Assembly: GCF_031877795.1 (NCBI RefSeq)
Contig: NC_133933.1
Coordinates: 69,754,503 to 69,818,502 of the forward strand
Reading direction: 5' to 3'
DNA from: Strix aluco
Taxonomy: Eukaryota > Chordata > Aves > Strigiformes > Strigidae
Length of the DNA stretch: 64,000 nt
This document shows, in pieces, positions 37,735 through 49,933 of the stretch. The stretch's first letter is position 1. Each line of letters begins with the position of its first letter. Below the pieces are notes generated by a model. It saw only the letters and a program-made list of their open reading frames with translations. It was not told the DNA's origin and made no database searches. The position numbers were made by a program, and so were the translations under genes.

Positions 37735-38078
37735 ATGACGAAATGACTGGCTTGATAGACAAGGGGAGAGCGGTGGTTATTGCCTACTCAGACTGCAGTA
37801 AGGCTTTCAACATTGGCTCCTGTAAGGTCTTCATAGAGAAGGTAATGAAGTATGGGCTAGATGAGCAAACAGTGAAGCGGATTGAAAACTGGCTGAATGG
37901 CCAGGCGCAGAGGGTGGTGATCATTGGCACAAAGTCTAATTGGAGGCCAACTGAGGGTGTACCTGAGGGGTTAATACTGAGTCCAATCCTATTCAACATC
38001 TTCATTAATGATCTGGATGATGGGGAAGAGTGTATCCTTCCCAAGCTCAACCATTCTGTGATTTTATGATTCTATGAA
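37735..38078 (+). mobile_element. CR1 LINE fragment with internal deletion
   Basis: A translated stretch matches the middle of the CR1 reverse transcriptase: [23 protein letters not shown] (the family's DFSKAF core), then [20 protein letters not shown], then a [19 protein letters not shown] stretch and NDLDDGEEC. Only a few residues later, just after 38040, the sequence jumps to the CR1 3' terminus (CCATTCTGTGATTTTATGATTC). The rest of the RT domain and the 3' UTR are therefore missing between the two parts. The copy is 5'-truncated and internally deleted, and it is dead. The frame remains open, which by itself does not mean it is functional. Confidence 0.85.
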
Positions 38079-38439
38079 ATTTAATTCCCATATTTACTGA
38101 GTCTTGCTTAATGTTACATAGTCTTGCTTAACCAGATTTTCCCAACTAAATTTAATTTCCTACTTTGTAGGTTTTTTGATAAGATCTTTTCACCTTCATG
38201 CTGACACTTTAAATCCAACCAGCTGCATAGGTAATTGAAAATGTTTCTATGTGATGACTATGCAATAGCCTTTGTAAAACAAATTCATTTCCTAAGAGAT
38301 TGGATCCACAGGTAATTTAGGCAGTGGGAACTCCACAACCCACTTGTAGAGGTCTCAACTTATTTCTTACATTTAGAGGTCTTATAGAGGTCTCTATTAT
38401 TTCCCATAGTTACAGGAAAAGTCAATCTCCTTAAACACT

Positions 38440-38529
38440 GAGTACTCACAGCATACTGACTAAAAGATATGTAGGTTAAAGAGAGAGTACTCACAGCATA
38501 CTGACTAAAAGATATGTAGGTTAAAGAGA
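38440..38529. repeat. 45-bp perfect tandem duplication (2 copies)
   Basis: A 45-base unit beginning GAGTACTCACAGCATACTGA occupies 38440-38484 and is repeated without a difference I can see at 38485-38529. The lack of divergence implies a recent duplication, or possibly an assembly artefact. Confidence 0.9.
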
Positions 38530-41472
38530 GATCACTGAAAGCAGAGTGCATCCTACACCCTTTAGACTTTCTCAGTTGCCAACTGGAGAAAACAATTCTT
38601 TGAGAAAATTTGAGCTTGTCTTTTGCTCTCTATTGCTGGGATTTCTGCTTTACTGAAGCGGTTAGTAATAAGTAACCAAATAGTTCTCTCCAATCAATAA
38701 TTAAGAACAACACTGAAATGATGAGGTACAACATAAAGGAAACTCATAGGCTGTGTTTTACCAGTGAAAATAATGACAACAATTTTCTCTCCACACTGCC
38801 TTTGCAGTACAGCAGTGCTTCACACGACTAATTCTCAAAGACAATTTCTAAGGCCCTTTCTGTAGTCTTGTTTTAACACAGTTAAACAGTTTCTTTTATA
38901 AAGGTTTCAGTTCCTGTACATTTGTTAGCAGGTTTTAGACATTTCATTTCTGAAAGGTGAGATGTCAAACTGTTCCCCCATCCCTGTCTTCTGTCCCATG
39001 CTGAAAGGAACACCAGCGGTGAGGCACATGGAACACTGCTTTCTGAAGGTAATGCTTTTTCAAGTGTAGCCTCTTTCCACAGATTTACTTTTTTTAATCT
39101 AATATAATTGTGTCTGCATAGATTTCTGCACAGATTTATGTTTTAGCAACTTCTTTTAATAACTAATAATCTGTGTGAAGCTTACATATCTCTCACTTGT
39201 TTACTTAAAAAGGAAGTTACTAGACATGCCTGTCTCAAAAATACTAACAGATCTCAAAGATAAAATATTTCTGCTGTACACACTGACAAAATTTTATTAT
39301 TTTTTGAAGTTTGTAAATAATTCTGTTGTAGATAATCCCAGATATTTGCCTTTTATCTCCAACAGAAAGTTTCCTTGTTTGTCTTTAAAGCAGCTGACAT
39401 AAAGGTAGACTCCTTTAAATGTTCTTACTGTTTCCTTAATTAATTTTAAAAACCATGTTTATTTTCTGCCCTGTTCTTATGACATACTGTATATCACATT
39501 CAATAAAGATCCTGTCTCTGCTGAATAGCAGTCATTTACCCTTGGTTTTGTAATGCATCTTCAATACATCTGCATGAGGGTCAGCATTAAGTCTCAATAC
39601 CCACCTCTGACCTCAGAGGACTCCACTTATTCACATTATTAGTGAATTAATTTGGTCTTTTCTTGTAACAAAAGAAATACTACCTTTCCTAATTTTTATT
39701 TCTTTATCAATAATAGATTTCCCAGTAACAGATGATAGATTGACCTAAATTAACACTTCTTTTTTTCCATTTCTGTAATATGTGGGGAAGATTTTCTGTA
39801 CGTTATGCTAAAGCTGCACATGCAGCCAGCATGAGAGAAAGTGCTGTTGTGGCCCATTAAATTACAAGATAGTAATCTTCTTCAAGGTTATTAAATATTT
39901 CATTTCTAAGCTTCATTAGAAATGGTAATGATTAAAAAATGTGAAAGAAGGTATTGGCCACTAAAATAGATAAAACCCAGAACATCTTTCCTTCACCTTT
40001 ACCTTTAGCCTCTCCATTCAAAGACTCATTTTGATATGACTTGTATCTACCTTAAGTCACCAAAATAGCTCCTCTATATGTGAGGGTAAATGAATTAATA
40101 GATCAAACAAAAATAATGGTCTTGGGAATACAGACACTTGGCTTTGTTTATCTTCTGTTGATGTAAACCCCTAAATTATATACATATTTTTAACTCAAAA
40201 TCTCCTGGGAAGTAAATGCAATGTCATAAAAGAAAAATAAATTCCCACCTTTCATTAATCTGAGTCAATTTACAGAGGGGTGTCTGCCTTTTACCGACAT
40301 TGCAGTTGCAGTTTTGCAGGACAATAACAAAACAGAAAAATGTCTACTTAAAGAATCTATTGATGGTGTTATTAAAAGAGATGCAGGTAGGATTAGCCAA
40401 TAACAATGACTTCCAAGCACTCTTTTTAATCTTTTGATGCTCTGCTTCTGTATTTTCTTTATTCCAAGGGGTTACCTAGTGGACCAAGCTGCTTCCCAAG
40501 TTCCTTTTAAGTGGGTTAAAATACTGTGGAGAAGAGTATCTCCTTCTGCTTCTATTTCTAAATTTGCTCTCAGTCCAAAACAAGTTATCAGGAAAAGAAG
40601 TGGAAGAAATGGGTCTGGTTGTCCCCAGATAAATGAAGGGAATTTTTTACCCCTTGAAAATATTCACTGGTGTATTCATTTGCAACTACTGCAGCTGGAC
40701 CACAGTCTATTACAGGAGACAAGAGTCAACCTATCTCCCCTCCCTTTTAGTTAGTGGAATTATAATCATAGAAAACAAGTATATATGTAGGGAAAGAAAG
40801 GAGTATTTCTTATCATACCAATTTTACAACCTATTTCCATGAGATGCATTCATTGCTAATAATCCACAGCAGGTGAGTTTAGCATTGTAAATAATTTGGA
40901 AAAGGGGGTTTTGGCAGCTGATCTGTGATTCTCGAGATGAGAATTTAGGTGAATATCTCATTAACTGAAACCTGCAAGAAAGCTGAGGTATGTCAGCTCA
41001 CATAACATTTCTCCTATAGAAAAAAAACATCAAAAAAAGATCATTCTAAGATTGAAGAGACAAATAAATCCTACATAGTATTTACAGACTGAAGTGACTT
41101 GAGGGCTTTCTTTGCCTATGCCTCATTTTCTTCTAACACTTTAAAATTACTAAAATTGTGATATATATAAAGTACAAGAACCATATTTTACAAAATGCTC
41201 CAGATACAATAGATTGCGCAAAATAAAATTAATGTTATCATATAATTTATTTCATTTAAGATGTAATTAAGTTTACTTTCAACTGCTTGTTTAAATATTA
41301 TTTGCAATGAATTTTCTAATAGCTTCCAGTTATCAGATTTCATGTACCATTTTGGAAAAATAATGAATTACAGTTGGTCCTTATTTAAGCCAAAAGAAAG
41401 TTTGCCTCATAATTACTTCATTTCACTTAGTAATTGAGTTCATGCTCTTGACTTATTTTATCTTGTATTCTC
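38530..41472. other. Intergenic DNA upstream of TAAR2
   Basis: AT-rich sequence with no recognisable gene or mobile element. If TAAR2 keeps the two-exon layout of mammals, its small first exon should lie here. I could not identify it. Confidence 0.45.
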
Positions 41473-42603
41473 ATGTTAGGATTTGGAATCTTTTGGAAAC
41501 TTGTGAAAATTAAATCTGTCTATGGAACTGCATCTCCAATAGAAAAGTCTAATAAAGGATTGATTATGCTTTCTCCAAATATCTCAAGGGATTTGACTGA
41601 TTGCTCTGAGTTTGGAAATAGATCCTGTCCTGAGAGCTTTAGGTCAGCAGCAGTACGAGGGGTAATGTATCTATTCATAACAGCAGCCTTCATTCTCACC
41701 ATCTTAGGGAATCTGGCCATAATCGTTTCCATCTCATATTTCAAGCAGCTTCATTCTCCAACCAATTTCCTCATCCTATCCATGGCTGTCACGGATTTCC
41801 TGCTGGGCTTTGCCGTTATGCCCTACAGCATGATGAGGTCTGTGGAGAACTGCTGGTATTTTGGGATGACATTCTGCAAAGTTCATTACAGTTTTGACCT
41901 GATGCTCTGCTTAGCTTCCATTTTCCATCTTTGTTCCATTGCTGTGGATCGGTTTTATGCAATCTGCCACCCTCTGCATTACGCCAGCACCATGACTGTC
42001 ACGGTCATAAAACAAATCATAGCAGTGTGCTGGTCAGTGCCCACTGCTTTTGCTTTTGGTGTGGTTTTCTCGGAAGCTTATGCTTCTGGAATTGAGGACT
42101 ATGAAATGCTGGTTAAATGCTCGAACTTGTGCCCTATTGTGTTCAACAAACTGTGGGGGGCTGTTTTATTTACAGTCGGTTTATTTGCTCCTGCTTGTGT
42201 TATGATAGGGATTTATGTTAAAATTTTTACAGTCTCCCAAAGGCACACATGTGAGTTGTGCCAGGCACACAGGCACAGTAAAAGTGACAAGAAAAATGAG
42301 CTTTCTAAGAATAAAGATAGGAAAGCTGCCAAGACTTTGAGTATAGTTATGCTGGGTTTCTTAATATGCTGGTTTCCTTGTTTTTTCACAATCTTAATTG
42401 ATCCATTTTTAGATTTCTCTACTCCTTTACCTTTGTTTGATGCTCTAAACTGGCTTGGTTATTTAAATTCTCTCTGCAATCCATTAATATATGGCTTTTT
42501 CTATCCATGGTTTCGGAAAACGTTTAAGTATATCTTAAAAGGCAAAATATTTAACCCATATCTTCGTATGATAAAACTTTTATCTGAAGATCAGTCACAG
42601 TAA
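41473..42603 (+). CDS. TAAR2: Trace amine-associated receptor 2
   Basis: Class A GPCR, mainly an olfactory amine receptor. The full frame is 376 residues; a second in-frame ATG at 41566 would give 345, close to human (351). Sequons at NIS (36) and NRS (49). Asp142 (3.32) in HYSFDLML, Cys135 (3.25), DRF at 159-161 (as in human TAAR2), CWFPCFF with Trp300 and NPLIY at 336-340 are all intact. Match to human TAAR2 is strong through [32 protein letters not shown] and FGVVFSEAYASGIEDY. Human TAAR2 has a small first coding exon, and here a possible acceptor TATTCTCATGTTAG ends at 41480, so the true N-terminus may come from an unseen upstream exon. The third intracellular loop carries an unusual Cys/His cluster (HTCELCQAHRH). 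No disruption is seen. Confidence 0.93.
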   Translation: MLGFGIFWKLVKIKSVYGTASPIEKSNKGLIMLSPNISRDLTDCSEFGNRSCPESFRSAAVRGVMYLFITAAFILTILGNLAIIVSISYFKQLHSPTNFLILSMAVTDFLLGFAVMPYSMMRSVENCWYFGMTFCKVHYSFDLMLCLASIFHLCSIAVDRFYAICHPLHYASTMTVTVIKQIIAVCWSVPTAFAFGVVFSEAYASGIEDYEMLVKCSNLCPIVFNKLWGAVLFTVGLFAPACVMIGIYVKIFTVSQRHTCELCQAHRHSKSDKKNELSKNKDRKAAKTLSIVMLGFLICWFPCFFTILIDPFLDFSTPLPLFDALNWLGYLNSLCNPLIYGFFYPWFRKTFKYILKGKIFNPYLRMIKLLSEDQSQ

Positions 42604-42744
42604 TAGATTCTACTACTGACAGCAGCTCTAGAAATGAAGAAGAAACTATGAGATACTGAATATTCATGGTTCAGTAAAAGCCTGAAATGTGCAATATGAA
42701 TTTTATGAGTCATCCTGTAGAATTATGTCACCAAATATTTCTTT

Positions 42745-42750
42745 AATAAA
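42745..42750 (+). promoter_or_regulatory. TAAR2: Polyadenylation signal AATAAA, TAAR2
   Basis: A canonical AATAAA lies 142 bases after the TAAR2 stop, in CTTTAATAAAATCAG. It is the first such hexamer downstream and well placed to end the transcript. Confidence 0.55.
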
Positions 42751-45700
42751 ATCAGATTCATTTTGTATGATATTTATTTACCGCTTGTGTTCACTCTTAA
42801 TGCCTTGATAGTGTTTCAGAAGATAAGTCTTTCTAGAATCTCTTAACGCATTGGGTTTGGGTTTTTTTTATTTCAGAAAGTATTTAGATACAGTCTATAA
42901 ACTCAATATTTCATCTAACCTTGTATGCATGCAGCTATCTTTCCTGAGGTTCACAATCAATAATATCCTAAACTGAACACATCCCAGGCTAATCAGTCTT
43001 TATCACCCTTTTGTGACTGGGGCATTAGCAGATGTATAGAGTATGCTGTTATTCCCAAGAGTGTAATTTTGGCTTGAAGTTGACCTTTTCCCCTGAAAAC
43101 AATAGAATTGGGTTTTCAGCCCTTATCCTCCATGTGCTTTGTACTTGGGGAGGAGTACTTGGGAATGAGAGTACTGCTCACACTCACGTATGTGCTTGTC
43201 CTTTCTTTCTTTAGACGTCAGGCTCCAGATGTTATAAAATGTGTTTGCTGACAGCCCACCCCATATGAACCCCACCACACTTTCACACTGAACTGGAGCC
43301 TCCAATTGAGGTCCTTGCCATGCTGATCTCCCTCTGAAGTCAGTAAGAGTCACTGCCAGAGCTCACATCAGTTACATGTTTAAAATAAAGTTGGCCGAGT
43401 TGTCGTTACTGAATGCAGCTACTGAAGGAGTCTTTTTGTGAATTGTACCTCTGATTTACCTTTCGCGGTATGCATACAATGTATACTCTACCCTTATTAA
43501 AGTCTGACTACCAAAAAGTCACCCATATGCTTATTCAGTTCTTGGCTTATTGCACCAATATTAGTATGGCATACTAATATGGCATACATATGGCAGTGAT
43601 AGCTGCTCATTTTCTTTGCTGAAAACTTTTTAATGGATCTGTGGTAACATGGACATGTTATAATTTGGATCTGGAAAATCTCAATTTCACCTCACCCTGA
43701 AACACTTGAGACAGCAAGGAGCTGGAAGGTTACAGACTTGTCTGGGGTGGTGTGTAAGTCTCTCACCTTTCATAATAAGAAACATAAAACCCAAGACCTT
43801 TAAGTTATTTTAAATGCTGGCTCTGCACAGTTGCCACCAGCTGAACAGTCAGAGCAGGGAAAAGAGCAGGGCTGGATGCAATAAGGGCTTTAGGCACCTA
43901 GTAGTTGGATAATACATTGTCCCATATCATTGCTCAATACATGTCCAGGGAGACCCCTGGATTACACAGAAGGACCATGGCAGCGATGCTCAAGGAGAGC
44001 AAGAAAACAGCAGCAGGTTTCTTGTGGCTAATGTCCCAGCTCTGGAGAGCTGCATCTCTTTAAGACTGCCCAGCCCTGACTTTCAGAGCCTGTGTTGTCA
44101 CCTCAGGTTTGTCTAGACTTGTCTTAATCTGTTTTTGCTCCTGCAGTGCCTTCCTCGGGGTCAGCTTTCTGGAAGCTCTAGTGAAGCAGCGGGCAACCTT
44201 TGCATACATTTCACATGACACCTTACTGTCCAGGGGACCATCTGGGATGCGATCAGGAACTTTCTGCTTCTCCTTTTGGAGCTGAGCCACATGAAATACA
44301 CAGTGTTTTGGGGGTGATTCTGAGAGCCCACAGTGTGCCAGTGCTGGCAGGGAGAGGGGAGCTCCATTCCAGGTGATGGGGGACACAGCAGAGGCAATGT
44401 TGCAGCCAGTCATGCCAGGTCATGTCTGCATGCAGCTCAATGTTGCTTCTTCAGAGAAATTTGCATGCCGTCACATCTATCCTTGTGGTAAAACTAGTCC
44501 ATGAGGGTTTTTTATTGAAAGCTAACAAATCCTAAATGTCCCTGACATCCTTCCAGCAGTGAAACCATGAGTCAGATCATGGACCACAAAAAATTAAATA
44601 TAACAATAGACTCGGAGGCAGCTACAGATCCTTTTAGAGTGTTTTCACAATGTTTGCTGCCAGCAGAATTTGCCACTGTACTCAACTATTCTGCAGAGTG
44701 CATTTTAATCTCTCCTGTTAGTTACACAAGAATGTGTTAAATTAATGTTAGATGTCTAGTTAAGTCTCTGAATCCACATTTAGGCATGTCTGAAAATTTT
44801 TCTACATATTAAATGTCCAGTTGGTGACACAATGCAACTGGAGGCACTTTAAGTAATGATTAAATTACTTCATTAACATATAGCATATCATTCAGAGTCA
44901 GCCCAATACAGTACATCTCCTACAAAGACAACTTTTCTTCCAGACTGCAAATTTTCAGGGAACAATTTTGAGATACCTGTGAGGCTTCAGCATGTCATGT
45001 CCTTGTGTGTGTCCAGTGTGTGCCCTCGGATGTTAAAGGAGTATCTATTTAGTCAGTCTTGCTTCCCAACTTGCAGCCCACAGCTAGATCTTCTTCAGTA
45101 GTTCTTCTAGCCAAGGGGTCTTGCAGATGGTGGGGTTTGGTTCCTGAAAGACTTTGTGGCATGTCACGCTGTTTCACCTGCTGTTAAACATGATGCTGGT
45201 GCTAAACTTGACGCTAAACAAAGCACTGCTTTGCACAAAATGTAGGGCATCAGAGTAACAGGGGTTTTTTTTGTGGACCACACCTGCTGGTTCACAGGAC
45301 AACCTGAGTGTCTGTGGGTTTTGCTATAACATATTCATGCCATTCAGTTCAATAGGGTACACCATTTATGTTCAGATGCAAGCATTGTTGATATCTTCAT
45401 TTCTTCCTCTCCCTAAATATCATGGTAAGTTGTTATGTTTTATTTTTTTCTGAAACACAGGTTCATTCATTAATCTATTTTTCCAAACTACAGTGAACTG
45501 TTTTTAGCATGCATTCTGGTCTATATCAAATCCAGACTGTGTTCTTCTCCCCAGGGCAGCAGCCAGAAGGGTTGGAACTTGTATCTTTTTTACTGTGAAT
45601 CATTCCAGCAAGAGCTAATGTTGCTCTCAGAGGATATAATTCCAATCCTGGATTCAGGAGGGAGTTCAAGCTCCCACATCCAGGTGGGCACCTCAGTCTG

Positions 45701-47734
45701 AGAGCACCCCCATGGTCCTCTTCTCTGCTACATCCCATTTGAACATGCAGGACAGTAAGACACACTTAAGAGGATCCCAGCCAGGTAATCCACACTCAGT
45801 ATTCCTCTTGCAATGCCTCGAACAGCGACATTCAGAGCTGTCTTCAAAGCCAGTGATCTTTATTCAAACAATTGCTATTTTTTATTCTTAAATGGTTTGC
45901 AACTCAGCAACTAGAAGGTATTATCTGCAGTGCCTGCTTGCAGTCAGAATAGTTAAATTCGCCAATTTTTTTAAAAATCTTTTCTGTCACAACCTAAACT
46001 ATGAGAAATTATTTCCTACCCCCTTGTGGAGTCCACAGGCAAAGGAAGCTTTAAAGAAAAAAGTCGACATCTATTAAGACATGGGTAAAAAAAAAAAATT
46101 AAATCCTTGGGTTGCAAAAACACCAGCTGAAAACTTTTTGAGAAATACATTGATTTATTTTTGCAAGATCTGTGCTGATTTTTATTTTATACCTCAATAC
46201 TGCAGAGCACTTAACAAGTATTTAGCATGAAGTCACTGATATAACTATGGTTCTGAAGGCAGGCGTGTTCTGGAGATGAAGAAAGTGAGAATAACATAAA
46301 ACATCCAAATGACAATTCTCTGGAGACACTGTAGTAGCATTTCGAAAATAAATTCTTCAAGATTTAAAGATTTTGGTTTACAGGCATTAATTTTTCTATT
46401 AAAAATTAAAATATGCCAAAGAAGTCAGATAAATTCAGGTAAATTAATGCTCAATAGTCAGTATCCAATTTTCAGTTGTAATGTTTTTTTGACAAAAAAA
46501 TCCACAACATTTTAATCATCTTTAGTGAAAACTAAGTAAATAAAAGTGACTGTTCCAAGAAACTCCTAACAAAAAGGCATATACAGCTGTAACTGTAATA
46601 TATTAAAATTACTTATTTATTCTTCTATTTACATAACCTAATCAAATCATCTTCCCGCTGGATCAGTTGCATGTCATGGTTGCAGCAGCAACAAGCATTC
46701 ATGAAGCATTACAGAGAAAACTGACATAGGAAAGGATGTGCAGTTTCTCAAGAGACAGCTGTGAGTCTTTTTAGCTATATATAAACCAAGAACATTACAG
46801 TTTTCTTGTAAGAAAGGAGGAGTGTTTTCAGTTGTATTTTTAATTACACATTTTCACCAAAATGCAGGATGGAGAAAATCCAAAGCAGATTTGGATTTTA
46901 ATAAGAGGAAGGACTTTTAGATACAAAAAAATCAATCTGGTAGTGCTCTGGGGTATAGACAGAAGCAAGATGGAAAGACAGGGGAAGGGAGCCCTCTGAG
47001 GCAGGAGGGGAGAGGAAAACAAGCAAATAATTCTTTGCCTCTGATAGGGAGCAGCCTTCTCTTGCTCCGTGCCTGCAAGCAGAGGCTGTAGCTGCAGCAG
47101 CTCGCAGGCAAGGCCAGCTGGGAGCAGAGGAGGTGGCCTGTGCCACCAGCCCACATCAACATTTTCATACTAGGCAGCTGGGGACAACTGAGCTCCTTCC
47201 TGCGCTTGGGATCCTGCCCTCAGACACTTCAATTTCAAAGCCTGCATGTGACCCAAGCATGCTGACACTGCAGGTAGAGCTGACATCAGTGGAGCTAAGG
47301 GCCAGATCTTGTCCCCTCAACCTTCAGCTCAGATGAAGAGTGACAGAAGTGACAGTCACAGCACTTGCAACTGTCACATTTGTCTCTAGACCTGATGTAA
47401 CATTGTAATCATTCTGGTTCAGAGATACTTCTGAAGATATAAAGAGAAGTTTTAAATAAATCAGGAGAGGCAAGATTTGACCCAAAGAAGGGATTGTGTG
47501 CTCAAGAACACCTTGATGAACTTTCCCCTACAGATCTTGTTCTTCAATGTTTAAGCAAATACGTTCTATCTGGTTTTCTTCCCCTGGACTGGCAGTGTTG
47601 CAGTACTTTGGCGAACACTTCATGCTGCTAAATCATGACTTCATCCAGCCTCTGGAGCTCACAGATGGTGTAGTATTGTTTTGATTTTGTTAAGATTTTA
47701 GGGCCTGCAAACACAAGACATAGGCTTTGCCCCT
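42751..47734. other. Intergenic DNA between TAAR2 and the TAAR remnant
   Basis: About 5 kb without a recognisable gene. A short local repeat of TATGGCATAC lies near 43567-43590. Open frames in GC-richer patches (44060-44413 minus, 46840-47168 minus) show no similarity and no domain. Confidence 0.45.
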
Positions 47735-48688
47735 GTGCTATGTACATGCGCACAAGTGGAACCATCCTGTTCAAAAATGGGGGGAAATACGTCTGTGACT
47801 GCTTCTATTCATCATCTCCAGCAATCCACTCTTCTACCAAGATTCTGGTCTGCTTCATGTTCAAAACTGACTTTTTCTCAGTGTCATGTTATGCCCCACA
47901 GCACAGCCAGCTCCATCAAATCATGCTGGTACCTTGGGGTTCTCTCCTGAGAACTCTACACATCTTGTGAGGTAGTTCTGTATAGCACCTGTCCTTTTTG
48001 TCTGATTTATTTTTCTTGAGTGTAATTATACCACTTTTGACCCACTACATTACATCACCAAATAACAATTCCTATGATAGAAGTAATTTGCTTAGATAGC
48101 TAGTCAATTTTATTCTTGTTTGCCTTTAGCATGGTTTTCTCAGTGATAAATACTGACATTACTGGAGAATATATGGCACCTATTGCCTGTAGCAGTTTCT
48201 GTGTTTCTCTAATACTTAAAAAATGCTGAGGAGTGGTGGCTTCTCTCTTTTCCTCATCTTTTCCAGACACAGTGATGGTAGAGATACAAGTCCACATATT
48301 TTCTGTAGCAAGAAAACATTCCAGAAAAATTACTAAAATTCTCCATGTGTCACAATCAGTTGTATGAATCAGCATTCCTTCGAAAAACAGAACAATGTAA
48401 CAGAAACACCATGTGTAATCATGGAAATTTGAGGGGGTTTTGGTTGGTTGGTTGGTTTTGTTGGTGGTGTTGACTGCCTTTCTAGCAATAGCTGATCTTT
48501 TTATTAACTTCTCAGCAGCTAGGGGCTTGTGCAATGCCACCTTCTGGCTGGATCATTTCAGCTCTGTGTGCAGCCCAATCATTTATGGTTTGTTTTACCC
48601 TTCGTTTCAAAAAACCTTTGAAAATGGTCATTGCAGGTGCAGTATTCAGACTCTTCAACTTTCAGGGTACTCTACTGACTTCCTGTAA
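47735..48688 (+). pseudogene. Decayed TAAR (TAAR3/TAAR4 position)
   Basis: Pieces of a TAAR appear in the right order but in shifting frames with many breaks. GGNTSVTASIHHLQQSTLLP corresponds to the TM1/loop motif [20 protein letters not shown]. Further on, SIKSCWYLG corresponds to the SVESCWYFG of ECL1. DPLHYITK follows the former DRY near 48020-48055. VFSVINTD...IACSSFC near 48130-48200 matches ECL2 of TAAR2/TAAR3-type receptors. FSSVCSPIIYGLFYPSFQKTF at 48555-48620 matches TM7 (NPLIYGFFYPWFRK), with the NP of NPxxY altered. The gene is dead. Its place between TAAR2 and TAAR5 is that of mammalian TAAR3/TAAR4, but the remnant is too eroded to say which. Confidence 0.85.
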
Positions 48689-49583
48689 AAACTTGGTTAA
48701 CTAGCCACATTCTTTATAAATGAATTAGCAACTCCTGGAATTACTTTCAGAAAACTTTGCAAATATTTATATGGGTTCTTTTATCTTTACAGTATTTGTA
48801 TATACTGTCAAATACAATAATAAGTAACCTATAAGTGGACTTACATTCAGCAGGATAATACAGTATCCTAGGAAATGTTGTGTCTGGATGCTAGGAAATG
48901 ACCCAGCACGCTGACAACCTATACAGGATACATTATCCAGATTCTCTGCTGTGCGCACAGTGACACAAGCTACGTGGTCAAGACACTGAAGAGCCATTGT
49001 GTCTACGGGCCAGCGTGAACTCTCAAGTTTAAGCCGCATGAGGTAATTATTTAGATATCATTGTCTGAAAATTAGGACCCTAGTCATTCTGATCTATTAG
49101 CCAAACTTTCCGAACAAACTAGGGCAGCAGAATGGAGCCAAAACATTTTTTTCCAGCTGAAAACACTCCGTTGTCTTTATCTATTTACATGACTCCAGAC
49201 ACAATCTTACAAGCACTGGTAAACCAACCTCAGCCTGCTTTTATAAATGTAATTTTTATAAATGTAATTTTTCATTCTGTAACTGAAAAATATTTTAAAT
49301 GTGGGTTGATTTAGGGTATGATTGTCTCTGAAAACTGCCTCTCTCTCCATGTTCTGCCCTGCACTGATTATGAAAATAAGCTATCGTCAAAATAGTCATC
49401 TATGAAGGTGGGTACATTCCCTGAGAGAAATTAAAGTTTAGATTTTTAAATAATATATAAATTTAAAAAAACCATCGTATTTGTCAAAGGTTGCATGGGC
49501 AAAACTTCAATTCTGTCTTCCCAGTGATTACGCACTGTGCCCCTTTCCCACAGTCAGGATGCCGAAGTGATGTTTGGGTGGTG
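48689..49583. other. Intergenic DNA
   Basis: No gene recognised. A 15-base unit containing ATAAATGTAATTTTT is repeated in tandem near 49240-49272. Confidence 0.45.
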
Positions 49584-49927
49584 TGTGATGGTTTAGTCCC
49601 TGCTGGGGGCTGAGACCACGCGGTCGCTGCCCCTCCCCCACAAAGGGAGTGAAATACAAAGCCCCGAGACTGAGATAAGGAAAGGTTTAATACAACAGAG
49701 CAACAGCAACACAACAAACAACAACAATAACAATAACAGTAATAGTGATAACAATGAACAGAGCAAAATATCTACCAATACGGCAGTGAGAGGACCAGAT
49801 GTATAAAACCACGCGCCCCGCGCTCCCGCGCCAGGATGTGATGCCCGCATGGTATCTGAATAACCCGGCTAGAGCTCCCCCCGGCACTGCTGGGGAAACT
49901 TAACCCTATCCTGGTTAAACCAGGACA
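49584..49927 (-). mobile_element. Solo LTR, avian ERV fossil with 6-bp target duplication
   Basis: This is a 344-base LTR. On the minus strand it begins TGTCCTGGTTTAACCAGGAT and ends ACTAAACCATCACA, the TG...CA ends of a retroviral LTR. A TATA-like motif and an internal AAC/AAT-rich simple repeat (about 49695-49760) are included. Perfect 6-base direct repeats GTGGTG flank it at 49578-49583 and 49928-49933. Six-base duplications are typical of class II (ERVK-like) elements. No internal viral region remains. Confidence 0.86.
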
Positions 49928-49933
49928 GTGGTG

